A DNA stretch of 64,000 nt from JACRCT01 sp049841135 (GCA_049841135.1 JASGHK010000001.1:930001-994000), one strand, 5' to 3'. Counted from the first letter of the stretch, positions 26,195 through 36,168 are shown. Notes: generated by a model from the sequence alone, not told the origin. Made by a program: numbers and translations.

Positions 26195-27260
26195 CTACGG
26201 CGCCTTCTCGATCGCCGCCAGCTTCGCCTCGAGCTCGGCGATGCGCTTCTCGAGCTTGCGCACGGTCTTGAGCGTCTCGGCGCCCTTCTGGAAGGCGAGC
26301 AGCGCGCGGGCGTAGTCGCCCATGGGCATCACCGGGCTGCCCATGAACTGCTGCCCGCGCTCTTCGATGCTGTCCTTGATGCCGCTCTGGGCCGCGACCT
26401 TGGTGCCGTCGGCGACCTTGGCGTGGTTGGCGATGCCCACCTGCCCGCCGCAGACCACGCCCTGCCCCAGCTGGCTCGAGCCGGCGAGGCCGACCTGGCC
26501 GCACAGGATGCACAGCGGTCCGACCTGCACGTTGTGGCCGACCTGCACCAGGTTGTCGAGCTTGCTGCCCCGGCCGATGACGGTCTTGCCCAGCGTGGCG
26601 CGGTCGATGGCGGAGTTGGCGCCGATCTCCACGTCCGCCTGGACCTCGGCCGTCCCCACCTGCGGGATCTTGAAGTGCTCGGGCTTGGAGGGATCGAAGG
26701 CGAAGCCGAAGCCGTCGCCGCCGAGGATGACGCCCGGCTGCAGGATGGCCCGCTCGCCCACGGTGCATCCTTCGCGCACGACGACGTGCGGATACAGGAG
26801 CGCGTCCGCACCGACTTGGGCGCCGTCGCCGACGAACGTCGAAGGCATCAGCACCGCTCGGGGCCCGATCCGCGCGCCGCGGCCGACGTAGCTGAAGGCC
26901 ATCACGGTGGCGGCGGGATCGACCTCGGCCCCGGCTTCGACGACCGCCCGGGGATCGACCCCAGGTGCGAACGCGGGCCGGGGATGGAAGACGGTCGAGA
27001 TCTTCGCGAACGCCAGGTAAGCGTCCTTGGCGACGATGGCGTCGCGGCCGCCGAGCAGCGAGACCGACGCCGCTTCGATCACCACCGCCGAGGCGCGGGT
27101 CGCGGCGAGCTGGTCGCGGTACTTGGGGTTGTTGAAAAAGACGATCTCGCCGGGCTGAGCCTCGGCGAGACCGTTCACTCCATGGACTTCCCGGCCGGGG
27201 TCACCTTGGACGGTGCCCCCGACGGCGGCGGCCGAGCTCGGCGAGCGTTCGCGAAGCCAC
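26195..27260 (-). CDS. lpxD: UDP-3-O-acylglucosamine N-acyltransferase LpxD, frameshifted near 27224
   Basis: Adds the second hydroxyacyl chain to UDP-3-O-acyl-GlcN in lipid A synthesis. About 354 residues. The GTG at 27260 gives VASRTLAELGRR; then one extra base at about 27224-27230 must be dropped to reach VGGTVQGDPGREVHGV, the normal LpxD N-terminal domain. Beta-helix hexapeptides follow (GARIGPRAVLMPSTFVGDGA; VEIGANSAIDRATLGKTVIG) with the catalytic region LVQVGHNVQVG (active-site His), and a C-terminal coiled segment ELEKRIAELEAKL-like. The start lies 15 bases after the skp stop. Span 1066 bases, one over a codon multiple. Confidence 0.9.
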
Positions 27261-27275
27261 CCGCTTGGCGTCCGG

Positions 27276-27885
27276 TTACTTCTTGGGGGCAGGCGCCGGC
27301 GCGGGCTTGGCGTCCTTGGGAGCAGGCTTGTCGGCCGGCTTGGCCGCACCGCCACCGCCCATGCCGTACTTGGCGTTGTACTTGCGGACGAGCTCGTTGG
27401 TGATGTCCAGCGAGTCGGGGGCGAAGAGCAGGCCGGACTCGTTCTTGTCGAACACGAAGGTGAAGTTCTCAGCCTCGGCGATGCCGCGGATGATGACCGA
27501 CATCTTGCTGAAGATCTCCTGCGTCAGCCGCCGCTCCTCGTCGGAGAGCGCCTTCTGCGAGTTCTGCCAGTACTGGGTGACCTCCATCAGCTTCTTCTCG
27601 AGGTCGGCCCGCTTCTCGCGCAGCTTGTCGTCCTTGAGCACGCCCTCGCGCGCCATCGACTCGAGGTTGGCGTTCTCGCGCTTGAGCTCCTCCTGCTTGC
27701 CGTCGAAGCTCCTTCTGCTTGGCGTCGAACTGGGCCTTGAGCTTGGCCTTGGCTGCCTTGCCTTCCTCAATCTCGCCGAGCGCGCGCTGCATGTCGACGT
27801 AGGCGAACTTGGTCTGCGCTTGAGCGGCCGTGCCGATGAGGGTGAAGGCGGCGACGAGGGCCAGGGTCAGGGTGCGGGGCATCAT
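27276..27885 (-). CDS. skp: Periplasmic chaperone Skp/OmpH, frameshifted at 27708
   Basis: Holds unfolded outer-membrane proteins in the periplasm. About 202 residues. The ATG at 27885 (or 27882) gives MMPRTLTLALVAAFTLIGTA and a signal peptidase site after AQAQ. The mature start KFAYVDMQRALGEIEEGKAA and the long coiled-coil arms (KRENANLESMAREGVLKDD) are typical of OmpH. A shift is needed at 27708, where the extra base splits AKQKE from FDGKQEELKRE. The C-terminus adds an unusual Ala-Pro-Lys tail (PADKPAPKDAKPAPAPAPKK). GGAGA lies 6 bases upstream of the start. skp-lpxD order is conserved in proteobacteria; bamA is not upstream here. Confidence 0.88.
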
Positions 27886-27963
27886 TCTCGTTCTCCAGAG
27901 GGCCGGGCGACGTCCCCGGAAGCGGTCCAACAGCTTGAACTCCCGAGTGAATCCGGCCGAAAC

Positions 27964-27990
27964 AGGGGCGGGACCATATGTTCCGCCCCT
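27964..27990. other. Hairpin in the skp/maeB divergent region
   Basis: AGGGGCGG at 27964-27971 pairs with CCGCCCCT at 27983-27990 around an 11-base loop. It lies in the 283-base region between two divergent starts, so it could be an operator or part of a leader. No T-run follows it. Confidence 0.35.
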
Positions 27991-28168
27991 ACGGGTGTCA
28001 AGGACGGGGCGAGGCTGGAAGAGCTTCACTACGGGCCCGGGTGATGCCCATTGCCGGCGCCCGACATCGCTCGCCTGCCAACGGACCGACCCTGCCCGTC
28101 GTGCTTCGCCTGCCCCAACTTCCAAGGACGGTTAAGCATGCCCATCTGCCAGGGGAGGCCACCTCACG

Positions 28169-30463
28169 ATGATCGCCAAGGATGAGCTGGAGCGGCCGCA
28201 GCAGCCGTCGTCCTCGTCACCGTCGCCGTCGCGCCGCCAGGACGCGCTCGACTACCACTCGCGCGGGCGACCGGGAAAGGTGGAGGTCGTCCCGTCCAAG
28301 CCGTGCGCGACGCAGAGCGACCTCTCGCTCGCCTACACGCCGGGCGTGGCCGAGCCGTGCCTCGAGATCCAGAAGGATCCCGAGGCGTCCTACCGCTACA
28401 CCTCGCGCGGCAACCTGGTGGCGGTGGTCTCCAACGGAACCGCGGTGCTCGGCCTGGGCGACCTGGGCGCTCTCGCCGGCAAGCCGGTGATGGAGGGCAA
28501 GGGCGTCCTCTTCAAGCGCTTCGCCGACATCGACGTCTTCGACATCGAGATCGACGCGCGCGACGTCGACGACATCTGCCGGGTGGTCAAGGCGCTCGAG
28601 CCGACCTTCGGCGGCATCAACCTCGAGGACATCAAGGCGCCGGAGTGCTTCGAGGTGGAGGCGCGCCTCAAGCGCGAGATGTCCATCCCCATCTTCCACG
28701 ACGACCAGCACGGCACGGCCATCATCAGCGGCGCGGCGCTGCTCAACGCGGCGCACCTGGCCGGCAAGCGCCTCGACGAGCTGACGGTGGTCGTCAGCGG
28801 CGCGGGCGCCTCGGCGCTGGCGTGCGCCAGCTTCTACCTCGAGCTGGGCGTACGCCGGGACAAGGTCCTGCTGGTCGACACCAAGGGGGTTGTCTGGGAG
28901 GGCCGCGCCGAGGGCATGAACGCCTACAAGGCGCGCTTCGCCGCCAAGACGAGCAAGCGCACGCTCGCCGAGGCGATGGAGGGCGCGGACGTCTTCTTGG
29001 GCTGCTCGGTCAAAGGCCTGGTCACGCCGGCGATGGTCCGCTCGATGGCCAAGGACCCCATCGTCTTCGCGCTGGCCAACCCCGACCCGGAGATCAGCTA
29101 CCCGGAGGCGACGGCCGCGCGGCAGGACGTGATCGTGGCGACCGGGCGCAGCGACTACCCGAACCAGGTCAACAACGTCTTGGGCTTCCCGTTCATCTTC
29201 CGCGGCGCGCTCGACACCCGGGCCAAGACCATCAACGAGGCGATGAAGCTCGCCGCCGCCAAGGCGCTCGCGCAGCTCGCGCGGGAGCAGGTGCCCGAGG
29301 CGGTCTCGCGGGCCTACGGCGGAGCCCTCTTCACCTTCGGGCGCGACTACATCATCCCCAAGCCCTTCGACTCGCGGGTGCTGCTCCACGTCGCGCCGGC
29401 GGTGGCCAAGGCGGCGATGGACTCGGGCGTCGCGCGGGTGAAGCTCGACCTCGAGGCCTACCGCGAGAGCCTGAAGAAGCGGCTCAACCGCGGCTATGAG
29501 GTGATGAGCAGCATCCACGCCAAGGCGCGCGCGAAGAAGAAGCGCATCGCCTTCGCCGACGGCGGGCACCCCAAGGTCCTGCAGGCGGCGCGGGTACTCG
29601 TCAGCGAGCGGATCTGCGAGCCGGTGCTCATCGGCATCGAGGAGGCGATCTACGCGCGGGTGCGCGAGCTGGGCTTGGAGTCCGAGCTCGGCGGCGTGCC
29701 CGTCATCGATCCCTCGCGGGTCGACGCCGACCAGTGGGCCCAGCGGCTCTTCGCGATGCGCCAGCGCCACGGCATGACGATGCACGGCGCGCGGGCGGCG
29801 GTGCGCGGCGCGGGCGTGCTGGGGACGCTGATGCTCGAGGCCGGCGAGGTCGACGGGCTCATCACCGGGATGACCCGCGGCTACGGCGAGTCCATCCACG
29901 CCGCGCTGCAGTTCATCAAGACGAAGGACGGAAAGAAGGCGGGCGGCGCGTACATCCTGGCCTTCGAGCACGACCTCAAGTTCCTGGCCGACTGCACGGT
30001 GAACCCGCAGCCGACTTCGGAAGAGCTGGCGGACATCGCGGTGAAGACCGCGGACCTGGCCCGCAGCTTCGACGTCACCCCGCGGGTAGCGATGCTCTCT
30101 TACTCCACCTTCGGCAGCGCCAGGGGCGAGAGCCCGGACCGCGTGCGCCGCGCGGTGGAGATCGCCCGGAAGCTGCGCCCGGACCTGGAGATCGAGGGCG
30201 AGATGCAGGTGGACGCGGCGCTGGTGAGCGAGGTGTGCGAGTCGGACTACCCGTTCTCGCGGCTGACCGGCCCGGCCAACGTGCTCGTCTTCCCGAGCCT
30301 GGACGCGGCCAACATCGCCTACCGGCTGCTGATGCGGCTGGGCGGAGCGGAGGTCATCGGGCCGGTGCTGCTGGGCATGAACAAGCCGGTCAACGTGCTG
30401 CCGACCACCAGCGGCGTGGACGAGATCGTCCACCTCGCGGCGATGACGGCGCTGGGCGGATGA
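28169..30463 (+). CDS. maeB: NADP-dependent malic enzyme fused to a phosphotransacetylase-like domain
   Basis: Oxidatively decarboxylates malate to pyruvate, giving NADPH for biosynthesis. 764 residues, the long MaeB type. Residues 20-440 hold the malic domain (SDLSLAYTPGVAEPC, IFHDDQHGTAIISGAALLNA with the catalytic and metal residues) and a Rossmann domain (VSGAGASALACA). Residues 450-764 resemble phosphate acetyltransferase (HGMTMHGARAAVRGAG, GLITGMTRGYGESI, AMLSYSTFGSARGE), which in this family is regulatory and not catalytic. The ATG at 28169 follows GGGGAGG at 9-15 bases. The N-terminus carries an extra Ser-Pro-rich segment. Confidence 0.94.
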   Translation: MIAKDELERPQQPSSSSPSPSRRQDALDYHSRGRPGKVEVVPSKPCATQSDLSLAYTPGVAEPCLEIQKDPEASYRYTSRGNLVAVVSNGTAVLGLGDLGALAGKPVMEGKGVLFKRFADIDVFDIEIDARDVDDICRVVKALEPTFGGINLEDIKAPECFEVEARLKREMSIPIFHDDQHGTAIISGAALLNAAHLAGKRLDELTVVVSGAGASALACASFYLELGVRRDKVLLVDTKGVVWEGRAEGMNAYKARFAAKTSKRTLAEAMEGADVFLGCSVKGLVTPAMVRSMAKDPIVFALANPDPEISYPEATAARQDVIVATGRSDYPNQVNNVLGFPFIFRGALDTRAKTINEAMKLAAAKALAQLAREQVPEAVSRAYGGALFTFGRDYIIPKPFDSRVLLHVAPAVAKAAMDSGVARVKLDLEAYRESLKKRLNRGYEVMSSIHAKARAKKKRIAFADGGHPKVLQAARVLVSERICEPVLIGIEEAIYARVRELGLESELGGVPVIDPSRVDADQWAQRLFAMRQRHGMTMHGARAAVRGAGVLGTLMLEAGEVDGLITGMTRGYGESIHAALQFIKTKDGKKAGGAYILAFEHDLKFLADCTVNPQPTSEELADIAVKTADLARSFDVTPRVAMLSYSTFGSARGESPDRVRRAVEIARKLRPDLEIEGEMQVDAALVSEVCESDYPFSRLTGPANVLVFPSLDAANIAYRLLMRLGGAEVIGPVLLGMNKPVNVLPTTSGVDEIVHLAAMTALGG

Positions 30464-30479
30464 GTCCGACGGTTGGGGC

Positions 30480-30485
30480 TAGACT
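30480..30485 (+). promoter_or_regulatory. -10 box close to the start codon
   Basis: GGCTAGACT; the TAGACT box ends 9 bases before the ATG at 30495, with no ribosome site between. Member of the window-wide series. Confidence 0.45.
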
Positions 30486-30494
30486 GAAGTCGTC

Positions 30495-31211
30495 ATGGGC
30501 GGGCCCGTCGAGAGGTTTGCGCGTGCGGTCATCCTCCATCCTCCCGCGAGGTGGCTGGAGGAGCGTCGGCAGACAGGAGCCGACTGTTGGGACGAGGTCT
30601 GGGAGGGCGTCCTGCACATCGTTCCGCCGCCAACCAGCTGGCACCAGCGGTTCGGCACGAAGCTCGCAATCGCGCTTGCTCCCCTCGCGGAATCGAAGGG
30701 ACTAGAAGCGAGCTACGAAACGGGGCTCTACCGGCCCGGCACCGGCGAGAACGACTACCGCGTTCCAGACTTGGTCTTTGCGCATTCGGAGCACATCAGC
30801 CCCGGAGGCGTCGAAGGCGTTGCGGAGCTCGTCGTCGAGTTGCTTTCCGATGACGACGAATCGCGCGCGAAGCTCTCCTTCTACGCCGAGGTCGGTGTTC
30901 GCGAGGTGCTTCTCATCGACCCCGACACGCGCGACTTGGAGCTCTACTCACTCCGGGGCGACCGCTTCTTCGCCGTCCAGCCGGATGACCGAGGAAGGCT
31001 TCGCTCCACGTCGCTGGGCGTCAGCTTCGCCAAGATAGAGGGACCCCGCTTGGCGCTCACTTGGGCGGACGGGGCAGCGGAGATTCTGAAGGCCAGCCAC
31101 GACTCTGGCCTGCACGGCTCCCTTCACGCGAGTGCATTGAGCGCCAGAATCGGAGGCGTTTCAACGGCGCTGGTCGTCGACATGCGCGAGCCGGAGGAGC
31201 ATGCACGCTAG
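30495..31211 (+). CDS. Uma2-family (PD-(D/E)XK) endonuclease-like protein running into a rhodanese segment
   Basis: 238 residues to the first TAG. Residues 15-190 match the Uma2 family: WDEVWEGVLHIVPPPTSWHQ, DYRVPDLVF, VAELVVELLSDDDESRAKLS and GVREVLLIDPDTRDLELYS, with the acidic and basic residues of the nuclease fold. The family is abundant in Cyanobacteria, Chloroflexi and Myxococcota; its biological role is not settled. The last 25 residues (SARIGGVSTALVVDMREPEEHAR) are not Uma2 but the first strand of a rhodanese domain, which continues in the same frame beyond the stop (next entry). The C-terminus is therefore odd: either a fusion or the scar of a deletion joining two genes. Confidence 0.82.
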   Translation: MGGPVERFARAVILHPPARWLEERRQTGADCWDEVWEGVLHIVPPPTSWHQRFGTKLAIALAPLAESKGLEASYETGLYRPGTGENDYRVPDLVFAHSEHISPGGVEGVAELVVELLSDDDESRAKLSFYAEVGVREVLLIDPDTRDLELYSLRGDRFFAVQPDDRGRLRSTSLGVSFAKIEGPRLALTWADGAAEILKASHDSGLHGSLHASALSARIGGVSTALVVDMREPEEHAR

Positions 31212-31433
31212 ACGATCACCGGAGCCATGAGCATCCCGCACGACAGGGTCCTGTAGGCGTTTTCCAAGCTCTTCGCCTCGGACGCGGACGTGGTGTTCGT
31301 CTGCAACTTCGGCACGCGCTCGTCCTGGGCCTGCGGCGAGGCGCAGCGGCGCGGCTGGCGGCACGCGAGGTATCTCGAGGGTGGCCTCGCGAGCTGGCAG
31401 CAGGCGGGCTTCGCGCTAGCCCCGCCTCGGTGA
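31137..31433 (+). pseudogene. Rhodanese domain broken by two in-frame TAG codons
   Basis: In one uninterrupted frame the DNA reads SARIGGVSTALVVDMREP, EEHAR, TAG (31209-31211), TITGAMSIPHDRVL, TAG (31254-31256), AFSKLFASDADVVFVCNFGT, RSSWACGEAQRRGWRHARYL, EGGLASWQQAGFALAPPR and a TGA at 31431-31433. All hallmarks of a single rhodanese domain are present, including the active-site loop CNFGTRS with its cysteine. The frame is the same as that of the Uma2 gene. A TTG at 31137 could have started an independent gene. Two stops make it a pseudogene under the standard code; stop readthrough is the alternative. Confidence 0.7.
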
Positions 31434-31496
31434 CGTGACCGGCTATCCCGCGGCCGGCACGCAGCCTGCAAACCGAGCAAGGGTCAGGAGACACCC

Positions 31497-32276
31497 ATGA
31501 CCCCGCGTATCCTCGCGATTTCTCTCTGCCTCTCCCTCGCCGCCTGCCTCACTGAAGAGGAGTTGGCCGAGGTCAACCAGGAGTACGGAGAGCCGCAGCT
31601 GTGGTCAGCGGCCCTCGCCAGTGGAGACGCGCCCGACATCCAGGAGCCCTCCGAGGCCGACGCCGAAGCCGCGGCTGCGGCCCTGGACGCCGAGCTTTAC
31701 GAGGAGGAGATCGGCGAAGACCTCGGCCCGGAGGAGCCGCCGCTCCGCTCCGCGCAGGTCGCCTGGACCGTCTCGGACTCGGTGCTGCGCGCCTACCTCG
31801 TCTGGCAGCGCTATCTGGAGGACTCGCTGGAGCTCGCTCGCGTGGCGCGGACCACGTCCGAGTACCTGGACCTGCCCGCCGAGCTTCGCGCGGCGACCAA
31901 GCGCTTCGAAGTCCCCGAGTCTCCGGACGAGTCGTTCTCTCGGTTTGGCCTGACGCGAGACGAGGTCCAGCGCATCGAGGAGCTGATCGACGCATTGGGG
32001 GTCGGCGTGGGCCTTGACCCGCTGCCTCCGGCCGAGCAACTGGCGAACTTGGGGCGCGACACGGGATCTTCGGCGCGGGAGTTCTTGACCTGGCTGCGCC
32101 TGGAGCGCGAGCAACTGGTCCGCGAGCGGCTCGACAGCCTTCGCTCCGTGTACGGCGACGCCAATGTCGACCTGCTGCTCCGCCACTACGCCGTCATCCC
32201 CACCGCGCCGCAGCGCCTGTCCTCCGCTGGCCCGCAGATCGCCCTGGAAGGCGAGGCCGCTCCGTCCTATCCGTAG
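31497..32276 (+). CDS. Lipoprotein of unknown function
   Basis: 259 residues. Signal peptide with a clear lipobox (LSLAAC, Cys 19). An acidic, Ala-Glu-rich linker (residues 45-90) follows, then a helical domain with charged repeats (WQRYLEDSLELARVARTTSE, FLTWLRLEREQLVRERLDSL). No known family. The lack of further hydrophobic segments suggests a soluble domain facing the periplasm. Confidence 0.7.
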   Translation: MTPRILAISLCLSLAACLTEEELAEVNQEYGEPQLWSAALASGDAPDIQEPSEADAEAAAAALDAELYEEEIGEDLGPEEPPLRSAQVAWTVSDSVLRAYLVWQRYLEDSLELARVARTTSEYLDLPAELRAATKRFEVPESPDESFSRFGLTRDEVQRIEELIDALGVGVGLDPLPPAEQLANLGRDTGSSAREFLTWLRLEREQLVRERLDSLRSVYGDANVDLLLRHYAVIPTAPQRLSSAGPQIALEGEAAPSYP

Positions 32277-32333
32277 GGGCCGCTCGACCCGAGCCCTGAA
32301 TCGCGTTCGAAGGTCGGGCGTCTGAGCGACCTC

Positions 32334-34410
32334 ATGCCCACCTCGCCCCGCTCCCTCGTCCTCGCCCTCCTCCTCGCGGTGTCCTGCGCGACCGCGCCTC
32401 AGAGAACCTCGCCGCAACCTGCCGTGCCGCCGGCTCCGGTCGTCGCAAGCGTCCCGGCCGAACCGGCACCTGTTGCTCGCGCCGTGCTTCAGCCCAGCCG
32501 CAGTGCCACACTCACCCTGCGTTTGGTCGAGCCGGATCGCATCGTCGACCTCTTCGAAGAGCACGGATTGACCTTCGTCGAGGACCGTCGTCCGCTGGCT
32601 CCTGGTCAAGCCGACCTCACGGGCGTGGCCTTCGCGAGCCTTCCGGTGGCGATGTCGCCCACGGCGGCCGCGCTGCTCGGGACGGACGAGGTGGTGCTGG
32701 TGCTGTCCGATCTCTCGCCGCTCAATGGCCGGCGGGTCGAGCGCTGGAGCCTCGCGACGCACGAGCGCCGCTGGTCCCGCTCGCTGGTCACACCCGAAGC
32801 GTGGCACTACGACCAGTCGAGGGATCACGTCGCGGTGGCGGCGGGCCAGGTGGTGGTCACCCGCTGCGCCCGGACCGAGTGCCAGACATCGGCCCTCGAC
32901 GAAGCGACGGGGGCGCTCCAGTTCGTCGGCGACCGCATTGCCGTGTCGCCGCCGCTGTCGTCGGTCTTCTATCCCGAACTGGTGATCGGACCGAAGTACT
33001 CGCTCCGGCGGACGAGCTATCAACCGGGGCTCTGGTCGCTCTTCCATGCCTCGGGAGAAGCTCGTCTCGCATGGCCTGGCGGCGACCTGCATGCGGTTCG
33101 ACTCGAAAGGCGTGCTGCTCCACCAGGGCCTCGACCCGCGCCAACGCGAGTGGCTGCAGCGCCGCGACGTCCAGCTCCGCGAAGCGCCGGAGGCATGCTT
33201 CCCGAACCAGGACTGGGAGAAGCGGCCGGCCGTCTCGCCCGTCAACGACGTCCCGCGCCGCCCGACCGTCGCCGAAGGCCGCATCGTCTGGCAGCACGCG
33301 AGCGCGTCATGGCCGGCCTATCAGGTCCCGCTCGACCGCGTCGGCCTCCCCAATGTGTTTCCGCTCCCCACTGCGCAGCCGGACCATCCCTGGGTCGTCG
33401 AGCCGACGACGCCGCGGCTGCTGGTGGCCTCCGACACGCTCCACGAGCTATTCCCGGACGGCCGCACCGTCGAGCATCCCCTCCCCGTCCCCGGCGCAAT
33501 GCTCTTCCGCGCGGCTACGGGCGACGCGCTGATGGCCGGGCGCTATCCGCCCAAGAGCGCCGAGAAGCTGCTGCTCAGCCTCGGAACCCGGTCGGCTCCT
33601 GGAGCGGCCTACACCTGGAAGGATCTCCAAGCCGTCACCAATGCCGTGCCCGACTTCGGCCTCGTCCAGTTCGACTCGCGCTCGGTCGCGGTCGTCGCTG
33701 GCCACCGCTACGGACTGCAGTGGGCGGACGCGACCACGGGGAAGCTCCTGGCGCGCCAGTGCTCGACGGGAACGACTCCGGAAGGCAAATGCGTCGACGA
33801 CTGGTATCTCGGGCCGGTCGCGGAGCTGGCCCCGGGCCGAGTCTGGGTCTTCCACGCGATCCACCCCAACGCGGCCGAGCGCCAGTTCGCCTTCGAGGAA
33901 ATCGACGTGACGAGCCGCAAGGTCGTCCGCAGCGTCCCGACGCCCGCCCTTGCGCCATTCACCGGGCCCGACGATTTCCGGACCGGAGTCTTGTCGGTCG
34001 GCCCGACGCTGTGGGCCGCTGGCCAGAACCTGATCGGTAGGAGTTGCATCGCGCTGGCCAGGCTTGCCCCCGAGCCCGTCGTAACCAGCTTCTGTGTGCC
34101 CGGCGCCATGGCCTACGCCATCGAGGCGTCGCCCGACGGCCGCTTCTTCGCGATTTCGAAGACGACCGGGCTCGAGCTGTACCGGCCGACGGGAGAGCTG
34201 GCCTTCACCTTGGGGATCCGCGGCAAGGACTCCTTCGCGTTCGCGCGCGACGGCCGCTTCGCCTGCACCGGCGAGGCCTGCCAGTCATTGCATTGCGTGG
34301 TCGCCGGCGCGGTGCTGCCCGCCGACGCCCCGGAATGTGCTCGCCTTCGTCGGGACGGGTTCAACCTGGACGCGGAGTTCTCTGCATCGTCCGCGTCCAA
34401 AGGCCACTGA
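32334..34410 (+). CDS. Lipoprotein with repeat-type beta structure, frameshifted near 33051
   Basis: About 691 residues. The ATG at 32334 starts MPTSPRSLVLALLLAVSCAT, a signal peptide with lipobox. Both parts are beta-rich with repeated patterns (VERWSLATHERRWSRSLVTP; GLVQFDSRSVAVVAGHRYGL; AIEASPDGRFFAISKTTGLE), reminiscent of PQQ- or WD-type propellers, but no family is certain. The span 32334-34410 is 2077 bases, one too many. The shift falls near 33051, where SLFHA must join REKLVSHGLAATC. The second part has no start codon with a ribosome site, so one gene is assumed. The stop lies 3 bases from the convergent sppA stop. Confidence 0.6.
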
Positions 34411-34413
34411 GCT

Positions 34414-36108
34414 TCACGGCTCTGGCCGCAACCTCACCCAGGTCTCGTCGAGCGCGAACACCCGCTCTTCGGCGAGCGGAACGAGCAGCTTGGCGACGTC
34501 CGAGTAGCCCTTCACGCCAGCGAGCGCTGAGAGCGCCCTGGCCGGCACTTCGATCAGCGCGACGTCCGGCTTCTTCTCGAGCCCTGCCAGCTTTGCGGCC
34601 TTGGCGACCGCGTCCTCGAAGCCGCCGAGCTCGTCGACGAGCCCGACCTCCTTGGCCTTGGTCGCGGTGTAGACGCGCCCGCCAGCGAGCGGCTCGATCT
34701 CCTCGGACTTCCGCTTCCGCCCCTCGGCCACGACAGCCAAGAAGTCGCGGTACGTCTGCTCGATCTCGCGATCGAGCGCCGCCCGTTCGCCCTCGCTCCA
34801 GGGCTGGAAGGCCGACTCCATCGCGGCGTGCTCGCCCAGCGCCAGCACCGTGCGTCCGACCCCCAGCTTGTCGAGCAATCCGGAGATCTCGAACTTGCCG
34901 CCGAAGACGCCGATCGAGCCGGTGATCGCCGAAGGCGAGGCGATGATGGTCGGCGCTCCAACCGCAGCCATGTACCCGCCGCTCGCCGCGACGTGGTCGA
35001 TGTAGGCCACCACCGGCTTCTCGGCGGCCGCGCGCTTGACTGCGCGAAGGACGAGCTCGCTCGCCAGCGACGAGCCTCCTCGGCTGTCGATGGCGACGAC
35101 AATCGCCTTGATGGAGTCGTCCTCCCGCGCCAGGCGAAGCACCTGCACCACGGTGTCGGACCCTGCGGCCTGCGGCGCGAACGGCACCTTCACGCTCTCG
35201 CCGAGCTTGATGACCCCCTCAATCCGGACCAGCCCCACTCTGGGCGGCCGCAAGAACTTGCGAAACCGGTCTCCGAAGACGCCAGGGCCGCGATAGCGCG
35301 ACAGCGGGACGAGCCGAGCTCTCTTCTGCTTCGGCTCGGCAAGCTGCTGTTCGAGGTCCTCACCGTCCGCGATGCCGTCGACGAGCCCCTTGGCCAGAGC
35401 CTCGGCGGCGCCGAAGGGTCCCTGGTCGATCCAGGCACGGACTTCTTCAGGCGTCTTCTTCCGACCGTCTGCGATGAAGGCGATCGACCGGGCGAACGCG
35501 TCCTCGAGGAGCGCTTGTGTCGTCTCCTTCTGGGCGGCCGAGACGTGGCTGTCGGTGAACAGCTCGGGGGCGGTCTTGTACTGAGCGCGGCGCAGGAAGT
35601 GGGCCTTCACTCCCGCCCTTTGCAGCGCCTCGCCCAGGACGTACAGCTCGGCCGAATAGCCCTTCAAATCGATCCGGCCGCCCGGGGCGAGGAAGGCCCG
35701 CGACCCGCTGGCCATGAGCGCGTATTCGCGCATGCTCACCGCGCGGCCGTAGAAGACGACCTCCTTGCCAGCCTTGCGGAAGACCTCCAGAGCCCGGCGC
35801 ACGCCCCACAGCTGGGAGCCCGGGCCCTCGAAGCCTTCGACCTTGATCACCACGCCCCGGATGCGTCGGTCGCCGGTGGCCTTCCGGAGCTGCTCTTCGA
35901 GCGCGTAGATGGAGGTCGCGGCGAGCGGGCGCCTGCGCGAGCGCTGAAGGATCGACCATCTCGGCCGGCGGCCCGCCCGCCAAGGAAGCTCGCCGGTGAG
36001 CTCCATGACGAGCCAGCGCGGCTTGCGGTCCATCAGCCGGAACGGAGCGGCGAGCAGCCCGAACAGCAGCGCGAACAGATTGAAAAGGGCGGTCGAAAGC
36101 AGGCGCAT
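34414..36108 (-). CDS. sppA: Signal peptide peptidase SppA, 67K type
   Basis: Membrane-bound serine protease that degrades cleaved signal peptides. 564 residues, so the long form with two S49 domains. An N-terminal membrane segment (LLSTALFNLFALLFGLLAAP) anchors it. The first domain supplies the lysine (AQYKTAPELFTDS) and the second the serine (HVAASGGYMAAVGAP), the arrangement known for E. coli SppA. ITGSIGVFGGKF and the C-terminal GLVDELGGFEDAVAKAAKLA are further family marks. The ATG at 36108 was chosen because upstream residues in frame do not resemble the family. Confidence 0.94.
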   Translation of the reverse strand: MRLLSTALFNLFALLFGLLAAPFRLMDRKPRWLVMELTGELPWRAGRRPRWSILQRSRRRPLAATSIYALEEQLRKATGDRRIRGVVIKVEGFEGPGSQLWGVRRALEVFRKAGKEVVFYGRAVSMREYALMASGSRAFLAPGGRIDLKGYSAELYVLGEALQRAGVKAHFLRRAQYKTAPELFTDSHVSAAQKETTQALLEDAFARSIAFIADGRKKTPEEVRAWIDQGPFGAAEALAKGLVDGIADGEDLEQQLAEPKQKRARLVPLSRYRGPGVFGDRFRKFLRPPRVGLVRIEGVIKLGESVKVPFAPQAAGSDTVVQVLRLAREDDSIKAIVVAIDSRGGSSLASELVLRAVKRAAAEKPVVAYIDHVAASGGYMAAVGAPTIIASPSAITGSIGVFGGKFEISGLLDKLGVGRTVLALGEHAAMESAFQPWSEGERAALDREIEQTYRDFLAVVAEGRKRKSEEIEPLAGGRVYTATKAKEVGLVDELGGFEDAVAKAAKLAGLEKKPDVALIEVPARALSALAGVKGYSDVAKLLVPLAEERVFALDETWVRLRPEP

Positions 36109-36168
36109 GGGACCCTGGCACGGTGGGGCCCTGGGAAGGGCTCCGACGTTTGCAGCCTCCACAGCCGT

